64,000 nucleotides of DNA from DATAGZ01 sp036263455 (lineage in GTDB: Bacteria > Pseudomonadota > Alphaproteobacteria > Dongiales > Dongiaceae), in contig DATAGZ010000011.1 of the NCBI GenBank assembly GCA_036263455.1, positions 67,907 through 131,906 of the forward strand, read 5' to 3'. The position numbers were made by a program, and so were the translations under genes. Shown here one piece after another: positions 54,756 to 64,000 of the stretch. Below the pieces are notes generated by a model that saw only the letters and a program-made list of their open reading frames with translations, made no database searches and was not told the origin of the DNA. Within the stretch, counting starts at the first letter, position 1, and each line of letters starts with the position of its first letter.

Positions 54756-55215
54756 GCGGATCGGCCGCCGCGCGATCGCGCCCGAGAAAATCGCAGAGAT
54801 AAGCCTCCAGCGCCTGCCGAACGAGCGTTGCACGGGACCCGGATACACGCTGCGCATGGGATGATAGATGCTGGGCCAGCATATATTGGGACCGCTTCTC
54901 CGCTTCCATTTCGGCACTGTAGAGGCCGCGATAGATGACGTCCTTCTTGCCGACTTCATCGCGGGCATATTTACGCGCACGCCTCAGCGGGACGATGACA
55001 CGCTCCCGCCAGTTGCGTATTTGCGCATCGAGGGCGGCGATGCCGGATTTGTCCAGTGCGCGGCCCTGCTCGCCGGCATAACAGCACAGAAGGACGAGGT
55101 TGACGTCGGCCCCGAACATGTTCTGAAGCCGAAGGCATAGATCCTGGATCGGTGCCTGACCATAAAAGCGCAGCGAAAAGGCCCAAAAATCCGTGGCGAA
55201 GCTCGGTGTACCCAT
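54715..55215 (-). CDS. TIGR02444 family protein
   Basis: A 166-residue soluble protein of the TIGR02444 (DUF2390) family: FWAFSLRFYGQAPIQDLCLRL, then VNLVLLCCYAGEQGRAL and a helical tail. Function is unknown. ATG 55215 is chosen because GGAGG lies eight to nine bases upstream; the open frame reaches far upstream, but that part is antisense to ygfZ. It is divergent from ygfZ by 36 nt. Confidence 0.75.
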   Translation of the reverse strand: MGTPSFATDFWAFSLRFYGQAPIQDLCLRLQNMFGADVNLVLLCCYAGEQGRALDKSGIAALDAQIRNWRERVIVPLRRARKYARDEVGKKDVIYRGLYSAEMEAEKRSQYMLAQHLSSHAQRVSGSRATLVRQALEAYLCDFLGRDRAAADPLIAGLALEQPSTA

Positions 55216-55251
55216 CTTGCCAGCCTCCGCGCCGTGCTTCATATTTTGTCC

Positions 55252-56085
55252 ATGATCCATCTTTCCCACCGTACGATCGTCGCGATTGCCGGAGCAGACC
55301 GGCATACTTTCCTGAATGGCCTTATCAGCAATAATAGCATGGGACTCACGTCCGGCCAGCTTCGATACGCCGTCTTTCTCACGCCGCAGGGACGTTTTCT
55401 GTTCGACCTCTTCTTCGCCGAGGATGGTGAACGTCTGCTTCTCGATGTCGAAGCCGCGCGGGCCGAGGATTTTATGCGCCGACTGCGCCTGTTCAAGCTC
55501 CGCTCGGCAGTCGAAATAAGCGCAGTTGCCAACCTTGCGGTCCATGCGCAATGGGAGGATATACCAATCGAAAAACCCGGCATTTTTCGCGATCCCCGCC
55601 TTTCCGCCATGGGGTGGCGGGCCTTTCTTCCGGCCGACGCGCGGACGAGCGATGCGGCCCTGCCCACCTATCACCACCACCGTATCGGCCTGGGCGTCCC
55701 CGAAAGCGGCCTCGAACTTGTCCCGCAGAAATCCATTCCGCTGGAAAACGGCCTCGATGAACTCAACGCCATCGACTGGGAGAAGGGATGCTACATGGGT
55801 CAGGAACTGACGGCGCGGACGCGCTATCGCGGGCTCGTGCGCAAGCGCCTGCTGCCGTTAAGGATCGAAGGCCAGGCGCCTGCCCCGGGCGAAACGCTGA
55901 TGCTCGGTACCACAGAAGCGGGAACGCTGATGAGCGTCTCGCCCATGGGTGACATCGGGCTCGGCATGATCCGGCTCGAGCATCTGCCGCCCGCCAGCGT
56001 GGAAGGGCTCACCGCCGGTCAGGCACGGCTGTTCCCTTCCATACCCGCGTGGATGCGTCTGCCCGAACCGCAGCCAACCGATTAG
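55252..56085 (+). CDS. ygfZ: Folate-binding protein YgfZ (GcvT-like, Fe-S assembly)
   Basis: YgfZ uses tetrahydrofolate to help assemble or repair certain 4Fe-4S enzymes. The 277-residue protein begins MIHLSHRTIVAIAGADRHTF, has the GcvT-like fold, and carries the signature KGCYMGQELTARTRYRG with Cys180. ATG 55252 matches the family N-terminus; GTG 55234 would add six residues. It converges on ilvD, a Fe-S enzyme gene, with a four-base overlap. Confidence 0.9.
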   Translation: MIHLSHRTIVAIAGADRHTFLNGLISNNSMGLTSGQLRYAVFLTPQGRFLFDLFFAEDGERLLLDVEAARAEDFMRRLRLFKLRSAVEISAVANLAVHAQWEDIPIEKPGIFRDPRLSAMGWRAFLPADARTSDAALPTYHHHRIGLGVPESGLELVPQKSIPLENGLDELNAIDWEKGCYMGQELTARTRYRGLVRKRLLPLRIEGQAPAPGETLMLGTTEAGTLMSVSPMGDIGLGMIRLEHLPPASVEGLTAGQARLFPSIPAWMRLPEPQPTD

Positions 56086-57800
56086 ATGTCGGCGAAGACA
56101 TGGGTTTCCGCCCGTGCGCCGGGGTGCGTCACGGCGCCCTTCTCCGCGTCACCCACGAGTTGGGCGTAGCGCCATAGCGCGCCGGACTGGTAATCGTGCG
56201 TGCGCGGCCGCCAGCTCTTCCGGCGCTCCGCCAGTTCCGCCTCGCTGAGATCGACGGAGAGCGTTCCCTGCTCGGCATCGAGATGGATCGTGTCGCCGTC
56301 CCGAAGAAGCCCGATGGGGCCGCCCACCGCCGCCTCCGGTCCGACATGGCCCACGCAAAAGCCGCGCGTCGCGCCTGAAAAGCGCCCATCCGTAATGAGC
56401 GCAACCTTGTCACCCATCCCCTGGCCATAGATCGCCGCCGTGGTCGCGAGCATTTCCCGCATGCCCGGGCCGCCGCGCGGTCCTTCGTAGCGGATCACCA
56501 GCACATCGCCCTCCCGATAATCGCGGCGCTGGACCGCGGCGAAGGCATCTTCCTCGCAATCGAAGCAGCGGGCACGTCCCGTGAATTGCACCTTCTGCAT
56601 GCCCGCGACCTTGACGATGGCGCCTTGCGGCGCGAGATTGCCACGCAGTCCCACCACGCCGCCGGTCGGCGAAAGCGGAGTTTGGGTGGGGCGTACTACG
56701 TCCTGGTCCGACGGCACGACGACGTCGCGCAGATTCTCCGCGATGGTCTTTCCGGTCACGGTCAGGCAGTCGCCATGAAGATACCCGCCATCGAGCAGCG
56801 CCTTCATCAGCACGGGCACCCCGCCCACCTCATAGAGATCCTTCGCAACATAACGACCGCCTGGCTTGAGGTCCGCGATATAGGGCGTGCGGCGGAATAT
56901 CGCGCAGACGTCGTGAAGGTCAAACTCGATACCCGCCTCGTGGGCAATCGCGGGCAGATGCAGCCCTGCATTGGTCGATCCCCCCGATGCTGCCACGATT
57001 ATCGCCGCGTTCTCCAGTGCGGCGCGGGTAACGATATCGCGGGGCCGGATGTTGCGCGCAAGCAGCTCCATGACCGTCTGGCCTGACGCTTCGGCATAGG
57101 CGTCGCGCGATTCATACGGCGCGGGTGCACCCGCCGAGCCTGGCAGGGCCAGCCCGATCGCCTCGGAGACGCAGGCCATCGTATTGGCGGTGAATTGCCC
57201 TCCGCACGAGCCCGCCGAGGGACAGGCCACGCATTCGAGCGCGTGCAGCTCTTCTTCCGACATGCGCCCCGCCGCGTGCGCGCCCACCGCTTCGAAGACG
57301 TCCTGCACGGTGACGTCGCGTCCCCGGTAGCGGCCCGGCAGGATCGACCCGCCGTACATGAATACGGAAGGCACGTTCAGCCGCAGCATGACCATCATCA
57401 GGCCCGGCAGGGACTTGTCGCATCCCGCCAGGCCCACCATCGCGTCATAACAATGGCCGCGCATGGTAAGTTCGGCGGAATCGGCGATCACCTCCCGGCT
57501 GACCAGCGAGGATTTCATGCCCGCATGGCCCATCGCAATTCCGTCGGTCACCGTGATGGTGGTAAATTCGCGCGGTGTGCCGCCTGCGGCCTTGACCCCC
57601 TTCTTGACGGATTGCGCCTGCCGCCCCAGGGAAATATTGCACGGCGCAGCCTCGTTCCAGGTCGTGCAGACACCGACGAATGGCTGCGCGATCTCACGTT
57701 CGGTCATGCCCATTGCATGATAATAGGAACGGTGCGGCGCACTCGCCGGACCCACCGAAACGTGACGGCTGGGCAGGCGCGATTTATCGAAACTGGTCAT
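56082..57800 (-). CDS. ilvD: Dihydroxy-acid dehydratase
   Basis: Fe-S dehydratase of valine, isoleucine and pantothenate synthesis, 572 aa. Cluster cysteines can be placed at C54 (EAAPCN), C127 (GLAGCDKSLPG) and C199 (CPSAGSCGG); the C-terminal SGATRGFCVGHVGPEA motif is present. Its start overlaps the end of the upstream exported-protein gene by 17 nt, and its stop overlaps ygfZ on the other strand. Confidence 0.96.
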   Translation of the reverse strand: MTSFDKSRLPSRHVSVGPASAPHRSYYHAMGMTEREIAQPFVGVCTTWNEAAPCNISLGRQAQSVKKGVKAAGGTPREFTTITVTDGIAMGHAGMKSSLVSREVIADSAELTMRGHCYDAMVGLAGCDKSLPGLMMVMLRLNVPSVFMYGGSILPGRYRGRDVTVQDVFEAVGAHAAGRMSEEELHALECVACPSAGSCGGQFTANTMACVSEAIGLALPGSAGAPAPYESRDAYAEASGQTVMELLARNIRPRDIVTRAALENAAIIVAASGGSTNAGLHLPAIAHEAGIEFDLHDVCAIFRRTPYIADLKPGGRYVAKDLYEVGGVPVLMKALLDGGYLHGDCLTVTGKTIAENLRDVVVPSDQDVVRPTQTPLSPTGGVVGLRGNLAPQGAIVKVAGMQKVQFTGRARCFDCEEDAFAAVQRRDYREGDVLVIRYEGPRGGPGMREMLATTAAIYGQGMGDKVALITDGRFSGATRGFCVGHVGPEAAVGGPIGLLRDGDTIHLDAEQGTLSVDLSEAELAERRKSWRPRTHDYQSGALWRYAQLVGDAEKGAVTHPGARAETHVFADI

Positions 57801-58416
57801 TTTTCCTCTCTGCGAAATGGTGGGGAAATGCTTGCGCGACCGGATCGATCGGGCGCTGAACGATATAGATGCCAGGCTGGGGCACCATGTCGGTCACGAC
57901 GAAGCGGAACATGGCGCGTCCGCCGGGCGGAATATCTCCCCCGGAATAGGCGATCAGGTCGGTAGGTTCATCCTTCTTTTCCCAGAAGGGAAAAGAACTT
58001 GTGAGGTAGGACTGGCCGATCGCGGCGAACTGGCCGAAGCTCAGCCCATCCTCATAGGGCGACGGATGGTCGGGATCGTTGCGTACCTCGACCTGATAAC
58101 TGTGCCAGGAATGGCCCGTCGCGTTGATGACGATTTTTTGGATCGCGATACCGGTTGCATGTTGGGTACCGATGCGGTTCTCCGTCTCATTCTGAAGGCC
58201 ATAAATGCCTAAGATCACCTGTTTAATATCCGTAACGCGCTCGACCACGACAAAGGGATCGGCGAGCGTGCCCGATCCGGTCGCACTCTCGAGCATGAAG
58301 CCGCCGCGCTCGTCGCTGAAGGTAATGCCCTTGGTCGTGATTTGGCGGGCATCGGCCGGCGCGACGCTCAGCATGATAGCGGTGGAGAAAAGCGACAGGG
58401 CGAAGGACGGCCTCAT
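57784..58416 (-). CDS. Exported protein of unknown function
   Basis: A 210-residue protein with a signal peptide (residues 1-23, ending ADA before RQ) and a beta-rich body: a FMLESATGSGTLADPFVVVE segment, VRNDPDHPSPYEDGLSFGQ, and a C-terminal region with IYIVQRPIDPVAQAF. I do not recognise the family. It is likely periplasmic. It overlaps valS upstream by four bases and ilvD downstream by 17 nt, so it is co-transcribed with both. Confidence 0.7.
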   Translation of the reverse strand: MRPSFALSLFSTAIMLSVAPADARQITTKGITFSDERGGFMLESATGSGTLADPFVVVERVTDIKQVILGIYGLQNETENRIGTQHATGIAIQKIVINATGHSWHSYQVEVRNDPDHPSPYEDGLSFGQFAAIGQSYLTSSFPFWEKKDEPTDLIAYSGGDIPPGGRAMFRFVVTDMVPQPGIYIVQRPIDPVAQAFPHHFAERKNDQFR

Positions 58417-61037
58417 GCGAGACGATCGAGTGCCTGGGTCAATTTGCGCCGGCTCGCTTCGATACTGGCGAGACGTAGCCGCTGCTCCTCGACCACATCC
58501 GGGTCCGCTTTGGCGACGAAGTTGGGATTGGCCAGCTTCTTTTGAATCTTCTCATCCTCGCCGAGGAGCCGTGCCAATTCGCCGTGCAGGCGTTCCCGCT
58601 CTTTCCGAAGATCGATCAGGCTGGCCAGCGGAATGGAATAAAGCAGCCCGTCCACCACGAACTGAGCCGCCCCGCCCCTTGGTAGAGGAACTGACGTCTC
58701 GACCTTCTCGATCCGCGCCAGACGCTGCAACAATGTTGCATAGCGGCGAATCCTTTCATGGCTCGCCGCATCGGGCTCGGCCACAAAAAGCTGGACCATG
58801 CTTGCCGGAGGCACATTCATTTCCGCGCGCAGGGAACGGATCTCGCCGATGACGCGGATCACCCAGCCGAGATCGCGGTCGGCCTCCTGGTCGAACAGCG
58901 CGTCATCGTAAGCCGGCCAGCTCGCCCCGATGAGCATGCCGTCGCCCTGGAGCTGTCCCCACAATTCCTCGGTGAGGAATGGCATGACCGGATGCAGAAG
59001 GTGCAGAAGCTGGCCGAAGATCCAAGCGGCGGCGGCGCGGGATTCCTGCCGCGCCGGCCCCTCCTCGCCTTGGAGAACCGGCTTGATGAATTCGAGGTAC
59101 CAGTCGCAGAACTCGCCCCAAATCGCTTGATAAAGAAATTGAGCTACATCGTTAAAGCGGTATTCTGCGTAGGCATTTTCAAGCTCCCTGGCCAGGACGA
59201 CGAGCCGCCCCGCCATCCAGCGATTGACAGGCTCCATCATATGGCGGGGATTGAAATCTGGAACCACGCGACAATTGTTCATTTCGCAGAAGCGCGCGGC
59301 GTTCCATAATTTGGTGGCAAAGTTCCGGTACCCTTCCACTCGCTCCTCGTTCATCCGGATATCGCGGCCCTGCGCGGCCAGCGCGGTCAGGGTGAAGCGC
59401 AGCGCGTCGGTGCCGTATTTATCCATGAGCACCAGCGGATCGACGACGTTGCCCTTGGACTTGGACATCTTTTGCCCTTCGGCATCGCGCACCAGCGCAT
59501 GGACATAGACGTCGCGGAACGGCACCTCGCCCATGAACTTGATGCCCATCATCATCATGCGGGCCACCCAGAAAAAGATGATATCGAAACCCGTGACCAG
59601 GACGTCTCCGGGATAGTACTTTTTAAGAGCAGCGGTTTCCTCAGGCCATCCCAGCGTCGAGAAGGGCCACAGCGCCGAGGAGAACCACGTATCGAGCACG
59701 TCGGGATCGCGGGTCAGCGTCATGCCAGGCCCAGCCATGCGGCGCGCTTCTTCTTCGTCATGAGCGACGAAGACCTGGCCATCTGGCGCGTACCAGGCAG
59801 GGATCTGGTGGCCCCACCATAATTGGCGGGAGATGCACCAGGGCTGGATATTGCGCATCCATTCGAAAAAGGTGCTCTCCCATTGTTGGGGAACGAAGCG
59901 TGTCTTTCCCTGCTCGACCGCTTCGATCGCAGGCCGAGCCAGACTGGCTGCATCCGCGAACCATTGGTCGGTCAGCCACGGCTCGATGACCGCGCCCGAA
60001 CGGTCACCATGCGGCACCATGTGGATGATGGGTTCGGTATGCACGATCCGCCCCTCCGCTTCCAGCGCCTGGAGCACCGCCGCGCGCGCTGCCATGCGGT
60101 CGAGCCCTTGGAAGGGCGCGGGAACCGTCTCTATCAGACGGGCATCGCGGTCGAAGATATTGACCATCTCCAGCCCGTGGCGTTTACCCACCGCAAAATC
60201 ATTGAAATCATGGGCGGGCGTCATCTTGACGGCGCCGGTGCCCTTGGTCGGATCGGCATAGGCATCGGCGACGATGGGAAGGCGGCGCCCGACCAGCGGC
60301 AGGAGCGCCTGCTTGCCCACCAGGGCTTGGTACCGCTCATCCTCGGGATGAACGGCAATTCCACTGTCACCCAGCATGGTCTCCGGCCTGGTCGTCGCGA
60401 CCACGATTTTCTCATCGCTGTCCGCGATGTCGTAGGCGATATGCCACAGATTTCCCTTGGTTTCCTTCTGTTGGACTTCCAGATCGGAAATAGCGGTATG
60501 CAGGACCGGGTCCCAATTCACCAGGCGCTTATCGCGATAGATCAACCCTTCCCGGTGGAGCTGGACAAACACCTTGGTGACGGCACGGCTCAGCCCTTCG
60601 TCCAGAGTGAAGCGCTCGCGCGACCAGTCAGCCGAGGCGCCCAGCCGCCGGAGCTGGCCCAAGATGGTTCCGCCCGATTCTTCCTTCCAGGCCCAGACCC
60701 GTTCGAGAAATTTTTCCCGACCTAAAGCGTGCCGGTCGAGCCCCTCGCGCGCCAGATTGCGTTCCACGACCATCTGCGTCGCGATGCCGGCGTGATCAGT
60801 GCCCGGCTGCCACAGAACGTCCTTACCGCGCATACGCTGGTAGCGAACGAGCACGTCTTGCAAAGTGAAGGTCAGCGCGTGGCCGATATGCAGCGAGCCC
60901 GTCACATTGGGCGGCGGCATCATGATCGCATAGGGTAACCGATTGGAACGCTCGTCGGCGGAGAAAGCCCCTGCCTTCTCCCAGCGCTCGTATTGTCTGC
61001 TTTCGACCGCCTCGGGTCGGAAAGTTTTTTCCAGCAT
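58413..61037 (-). CDS. valS: Valyl-tRNA synthetase
   Basis: Class I synthetase, 874 aa. HIGH reads LHIGHALTF (50-53) and KMSKS reads GQKMSKSKGN near 522; DHAGIATQMVVE and the editing domain (TTRPETMLGD, HPEDERY) follow the usual order, and a C-terminal coiled coil (DLRKERERLHGELA) is present. It follows the PopZ gene by 24 nt, an order I recall as conserved in alphaproteobacteria, and overlaps the exported-protein gene. Confidence 0.98.
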   Translation of the reverse strand: MLEKTFRPEAVESRQYERWEKAGAFSADERSNRLPYAIMMPPPNVTGSLHIGHALTFTLQDVLVRYQRMRGKDVLWQPGTDHAGIATQMVVERNLAREGLDRHALGREKFLERVWAWKEESGGTILGQLRRLGASADWSRERFTLDEGLSRAVTKVFVQLHREGLIYRDKRLVNWDPVLHTAISDLEVQQKETKGNLWHIAYDIADSDEKIVVATTRPETMLGDSGIAVHPEDERYQALVGKQALLPLVGRRLPIVADAYADPTKGTGAVKMTPAHDFNDFAVGKRHGLEMVNIFDRDARLIETVPAPFQGLDRMAARAAVLQALEAEGRIVHTEPIIHMVPHGDRSGAVIEPWLTDQWFADAASLARPAIEAVEQGKTRFVPQQWESTFFEWMRNIQPWCISRQLWWGHQIPAWYAPDGQVFVAHDEEEARRMAGPGMTLTRDPDVLDTWFSSALWPFSTLGWPEETAALKKYYPGDVLVTGFDIIFFWVARMMMMGIKFMGEVPFRDVYVHALVRDAEGQKMSKSKGNVVDPLVLMDKYGTDALRFTLTALAAQGRDIRMNEERVEGYRNFATKLWNAARFCEMNNCRVVPDFNPRHMMEPVNRWMAGRLVVLARELENAYAEYRFNDVAQFLYQAIWGEFCDWYLEFIKPVLQGEEGPARQESRAAAAWIFGQLLHLLHPVMPFLTEELWGQLQGDGMLIGASWPAYDDALFDQEADRDLGWVIRVIGEIRSLRAEMNVPPASMVQLFVAEPDAASHERIRRYATLLQRLARIEKVETSVPLPRGGAAQFVVDGLLYSIPLASLIDLRKERERLHGELARLLGEDEKIQKKLANPNFVAKADPDVVEEQRLRLASIEASRRKLTQALDRLA

Positions 61038-61061
61038 CCCTCTCCTCGCTTGTGCGAGGAA

Positions 61062-61607
61062 TTAGCCTAATTCGGCTCTTTTGGCGAGCCGTTCGATTTC
61101 TCGGCGAACCATGGTTTCGACAATCGTCTGGAGATTTTCATCCAGCCAGCTTTTCAGCATGGGTTCGAGCGCGAGCCGCACCAGCGCCTCGACCGACAAC
61201 GAATCGCCGCTGACCGCCATGCCCGGTCCCTGGTGGCGCGCATGCTGGGGAATTTGGGAGAGGGCCGCGACGGAAGCGGCCGCGATTTGAGGGGAAACCA
61301 GCCCCTCCTCACCGTCAGGCTCTATCTGCCGGACAAGAGCAGGCTGCATCGAAGGCATGGCTGGCGACGTCGGCTCCGTGGGAGCGGCGGCCGAGGCCAT
61401 CACGGCAGCAGCCGGCGTTCCCGCGCCGCGCCCCGCTTCCCCGTTCGGCGCGGACTGCACCATCTGCTCGGTGAGCACGAGAACGTCATCCTCGGCAGGC
61501 TTAGCCGTGACGGGAGAACCGGAATCGTCTTCCGAAATAATACGACGGATAGAAGCAAGAATTTCCTCCATCGACGGTTCCTGTTGCCCGGCCTTGCTAT
61601 CGTTCAT
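61062..61607 (-). CDS. PopZ-like polar organising protein (DUF2497)
   Basis: A 181-residue protein with the two conserved ends of the PopZ family: SMEEILASIRRIISED near residue 12-27 and a C-terminal helix region LVRLALEPMLKSWLDENLQ...RREIERLAKRA. The middle is Pro, Ala and Glu-rich and disordered. PopZ forms a hub at the cell pole that anchors the origin and recruits polar proteins. It sits directly upstream of valS. Confidence 0.88.
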   Translation of the reverse strand: MNDSKAGQQEPSMEEILASIRRIISEDDSGSPVTAKPAEDDVLVLTEQMVQSAPNGEAGRGAGTPAAAVMASAAAPTEPTSPAMPSMQPALVRQIEPDGEEGLVSPQIAAASVAALSQIPQHARHQGPGMAVSGDSLSVEALVRLALEPMLKSWLDENLQTIVETMVRREIERLAKRAELG

Positions 61608-61674
61608 TAATCCATTCCCATGCGCTAAAGCAGGATAATCTCATCATAGACCAGGCGATATTACAAGGACCGCG

Positions 61675-63771
61675 TTACCAGTTCGGTAAGACCGTCGCTT
61701 CCTTCCTCCTCGCCTGAGTCTGCGCGATGGAGCGTCGCGCCGCATAGCTGTTCCAGGGCCGTTGGCCGATTCGATCGGACACCTGTTCAACCCTGATGCC
61801 GTCTTCGGAAAGATAGATCGCAGCGGCGCCCTTGCGCCAAAGGGCGAAGCGATCGAGCATGAGGGCTCGACAGGTAAAACGTATCGGGGCGGAATTGATG
61901 ACCAGATCGGCATGCAGGCAATCGTCGCGGGCGGCTTCGGTGCCGCGTCCGATTGCGATCAGGTGACGGCCATGGCGATAGAGACACCCCGCCTCGTCGC
62001 AGAGCATATTAGGATCGTCCGGGCCAGGATTGCTCTCTTGGGCATTCATTCGCAGCCAAGTTTCGACAGTCCTTTTCTGAGCGCGTCCCTCCGAAAAATG
62101 CAGCAGCCCATCGCGGCCGCGGACAGCAAAGAGCGAACCATCTTCGCCGACCAGAATGTCGGGGCGCTGCTCCAGATACATGGAAGCGATCATCATCATG
62201 ACGCAGGCTGTTCCCATCCATCGCAAGCGTGTAACGGAGAGGCAGAGGCAGAGCAGGCCGAGCGAGCCCAAGAGAACGCCCCAGACCGGCATTTGCGGTA
62301 GGGAAAGGGCGGCATAAGGGAGGTCTGCCGCCATATGCGCCACCCGCAGAATCAAACCGCTTCCGAAACCACCGATATCGAGGAAGATCCCGTCCAGGCC
62401 AAACGGCATCGTGAGGAGAGCCAGGACGATCGCCGGCATGATGATCGCCGCCGTAATCGGGATGGCGAAGATATTGGCCAGCAAGCCTGCGACGGCCAGC
62501 CTGTCGAAATGATAGAGTGAATAGGGCGCGGTGGCCGAGGTGGCAAGCAGGCTCGAACAGACCGTTCCGGCAAGCCAGACCAGCGGCCAGCGCAGCAAGG
62601 GATGGGCGCCGCGCCAGTGAAATGGCCAGTATTTGCTTAAGGCTTCATAGCCGGCAATGAGCGCCAGAATGGCGGCGAAAGACATTTCAAAGCTCGGTCC
62701 GATCGCGGACTCCGGCCACAACATCAAGACCAGAAAAGCCGCACAGGCAAGCGCACGCTGCGACAGCACGCGGCGCCCCGCGAGGATCGCCACGGAAACA
62801 ATCGTCACCGAGACGAGCGACCTGACGGCGGGGACCGGCAGGCCGGACAGACATGTGTAAAAAAGAGCGCTGCCCCACGCCGGCAGGACCGCCCATTTCT
62901 TGATATCGTGCCGCAGCGCCAAGGCGGGAATCAAGGCGAGGCCCGCTCTCAAGGTAAAAAAGAGAAGACCGAAGGCCAAGCCGATATGCAGGCCCGAAAT
63001 GGAGAGAAGATGAGCGAGACCGGAATCGCGGATGGCCTTGATGTCGTCTGCGGGAAGAGCCGTTTGGTCGCCAACGATCAAGGCGCTCAGCATGGCGCCC
63101 GATGGATGCGCGTTCCGGGTGGAGATGCGCTGGACGATCTGGTCACGAAGTGTGGCGAACATGGTGGTGAATGTTCCGGGACGCTCGATGAGCGTGACGG
63201 GACCGAACGCATAGCCGGTCCCGCCCAAACGGAGGAAATAGGCGTCGCGGCGAAAATCATAGGCGCCTGGCGCCGGCGGTCCATCGAGCGGCATGAGCGC
63301 CGCCCGGAAGCTGATTCGTGCTCCAGGTAAGGCGTCATCGGGCAGGAGACGGAAATGCAATCGGATCGTTACGGGCGTCCGCGCGGCAGGCAGCCCGTCG
63401 ATGGCCAGTTGGTCCAGCTTGACGCGCAGCGCATGCGGCAGCTTTTCGATCTCGACGATCCGCCCGCTCACCGCGGCGTTGACGATCTCCCGCTCCAGAA
63501 CCGGCGCGGCCACGAGCGCGGTTTTGGAAGCCGCCACCGCACCGCCCAGCAACAGGACGGCCACCGCAATCGATATGTTCCGCCCAACGCCATGACCGCG
63601 CAGAACGATCGCAAGCGCGCCAGCCGCAACGAATGCTATCCAGCAGATCCAAAGCGGGGGTTCGGTGGGAAGGCCAAAATATCCCAGAATGCCGGCGCAA
63701 TAAACCACGACCAGCCAGCTGGCCAAATGGCAGACTTCTCGCGCGATCAAGGCTTGCAGTCCGGCGCCCAT
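61675..63771 (-). CDS. ComEC/Rec2-family DNA uptake channel protein
   Basis: A 698-residue polytopic membrane protein. After two N-terminal helices and a DUF4131-type soluble region, the competence domain carries HLLSISGLHIGLAFGLLFF and LPVPAVRSLVSVT; about ten membrane segments can be counted. The last 170 residues are a soluble tail without the HxHxDH of a metallo-beta-lactamase domain. ATG 63771 follows GAGGAGG; TTG 63795 is the only longer start. Confidence 0.9.
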   Translation of the reverse strand: MGAGLQALIAREVCHLASWLVVVYCAGILGYFGLPTEPPLWICWIAFVAAGALAIVLRGHGVGRNISIAVAVLLLGGAVAASKTALVAAPVLEREIVNAAVSGRIVEIEKLPHALRVKLDQLAIDGLPAARTPVTIRLHFRLLPDDALPGARISFRAALMPLDGPPAPGAYDFRRDAYFLRLGGTGYAFGPVTLIERPGTFTTMFATLRDQIVQRISTRNAHPSGAMLSALIVGDQTALPADDIKAIRDSGLAHLLSISGLHIGLAFGLLFFTLRAGLALIPALALRHDIKKWAVLPAWGSALFYTCLSGLPVPAVRSLVSVTIVSVAILAGRRVLSQRALACAAFLVLMLWPESAIGPSFEMSFAAILALIAGYEALSKYWPFHWRGAHPLLRWPLVWLAGTVCSSLLATSATAPYSLYHFDRLAVAGLLANIFAIPITAAIIMPAIVLALLTMPFGLDGIFLDIGGFGSGLILRVAHMAADLPYAALSLPQMPVWGVLLGSLGLLCLCLSVTRLRWMGTACVMMMIASMYLEQRPDILVGEDGSLFAVRGRDGLLHFSEGRAQKRTVETWLRMNAQESNPGPDDPNMLCDEAGCLYRHGRHLIAIGRGTEAARDDCLHADLVINSAPIRFTCRALMLDRFALWRKGAAAIYLSEDGIRVEQVSDRIGQRPWNSYAARRSIAQTQARRKEATVLPNW

Positions 63772-63835
63772 CCCCTCCTCGTGTCCTTGAGACAATTATG
63801 CTATGACAGCCGCCCGGTACTAGAGAGAACATTCA

Positions 63836-64000
63836 ATGAATCAAAAAATGACCGCCATCGACTCTCAAAGCGCCAGGCGTTTCCCGGTATTCTTGGGACT
63901 GCTCATGGTTCTTGGCTCGATGAGCAGCGTCCAGCTCGGCGGAGCTCTATCGCCTGCCGCTATGAATTCCTATGGTGCTCTTTCGATAACGTGGCTACGC
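63836..64000 (+). CDS. DMT/EamA (RhtA-like) exporter, 3' truncated by window
   Basis: The first 55 residues begin MNQKMTAIDSQSARRFPVFLG and contain a hydrophobic helix, then GGALSPAAMNSYGALSITWLR, like the start of threonine/homoserine exporter RhtA. The end lies beyond the window, so family and length are provisional. It is divergent from comEC, with 64 nt between starts. Confidence 0.6.
   Translation, partial: MNQKMTAIDSQSARRFPVFLGLLMVLGSMSSVQLGGALSPAAMNSYGALSITWLR

Overview
The window reads as gene-dense chromosome of an alphaproteobacterium, most likely Rhodospirillales-like. The pointers are a PopZ-type polar protein beside valS, the order HIG1 - PduO adenosyltransferase - etfB - etfA - hbd, two DUF465/YdcH proteins, an Atm1-type exporter and the dnaN-recF-gyrB block. 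I cannot name a genus from the sequence. Coding sequence is GC-rich, so many long antisense open frames are compositional shadows. I see no rRNA, transposase, phage module, CRISPR array or toxin-antitoxin system. One tRNA gene, tRNA-Pro(CGG), is present.

Layout. 1-5.6 kb (+): the 3' part of glnD, then three translationally coupled genes (AstE/DoeB-like deacylase, exported alpha/beta hydrolase, ModA-like periplasmic protein). 5.5-8.9 kb (-): sppA, then a DUF692 (MNIO) enzyme and its DUF2063 partner with no obvious precursor peptide. 8.9-15 kb (+): a RumA-type RNA methyltransferase, then dnaN-recF-gyrB. 15-19.9 kb (-): a FAD/GcvT fusion demethylase with a choline-kinase-like gene, and purE-purK. 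20-24.4 kb: a GGDEF protein, a TolC-like channel, fhs and a small membrane protein. 24.5-26.6 kb: a TrmN6-like methyltransferase, a DUF2007 protein, divergent polyprenyl diphosphate synthase and tRNA-Pro, followed by about 380 bp of AT-richer DNA.

27-30.7 kb: a metallo-beta-lactamase-fold hydrolase overlapping an OmpR-type regulator, ribA, YggS and a VOC protein. 30.7-38 kb (+): an Atm1-like exporter, meaB, rpmB, a dienelactone hydrolase, HIG1, PduO and etfB-etfA-hbd, which together suggest acyl-CoA and B12-dependent metabolism. 38-41 kb: a NitT/TauT-type ABC permease fusion and ATPase without a binding protein. 41-45 kb: a trimethylamine-dehydrogenase-family flavoenzyme divergent from an MlrC (M81) metallopeptidase. 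45-50.4 kb: a sulfur and amino-acid cluster (cysK, GST, alaX, sseA, GNAT, metC, hisI). 50.4-64 kb: an ALDH7-like dehydrogenase, leuA with a possible attenuator leader, a second DUF465 protein, ubiX, a TIGR02444 protein, ygfZ, ilvD, an exported unknown, valS, popZ, comEC and the start of an RhtA/EamA-type exporter.

Almost everything is housekeeping with tight four-base overlaps. The items that best deserve follow-up are the leuA leader, the DUF692/DUF2063 pair without a precursor, the trimethylamine-dehydrogenase-like enzyme with an altered substrate pocket, the FAD-GcvT/kinase pair, and the AT-richer stretch beside the tRNA.
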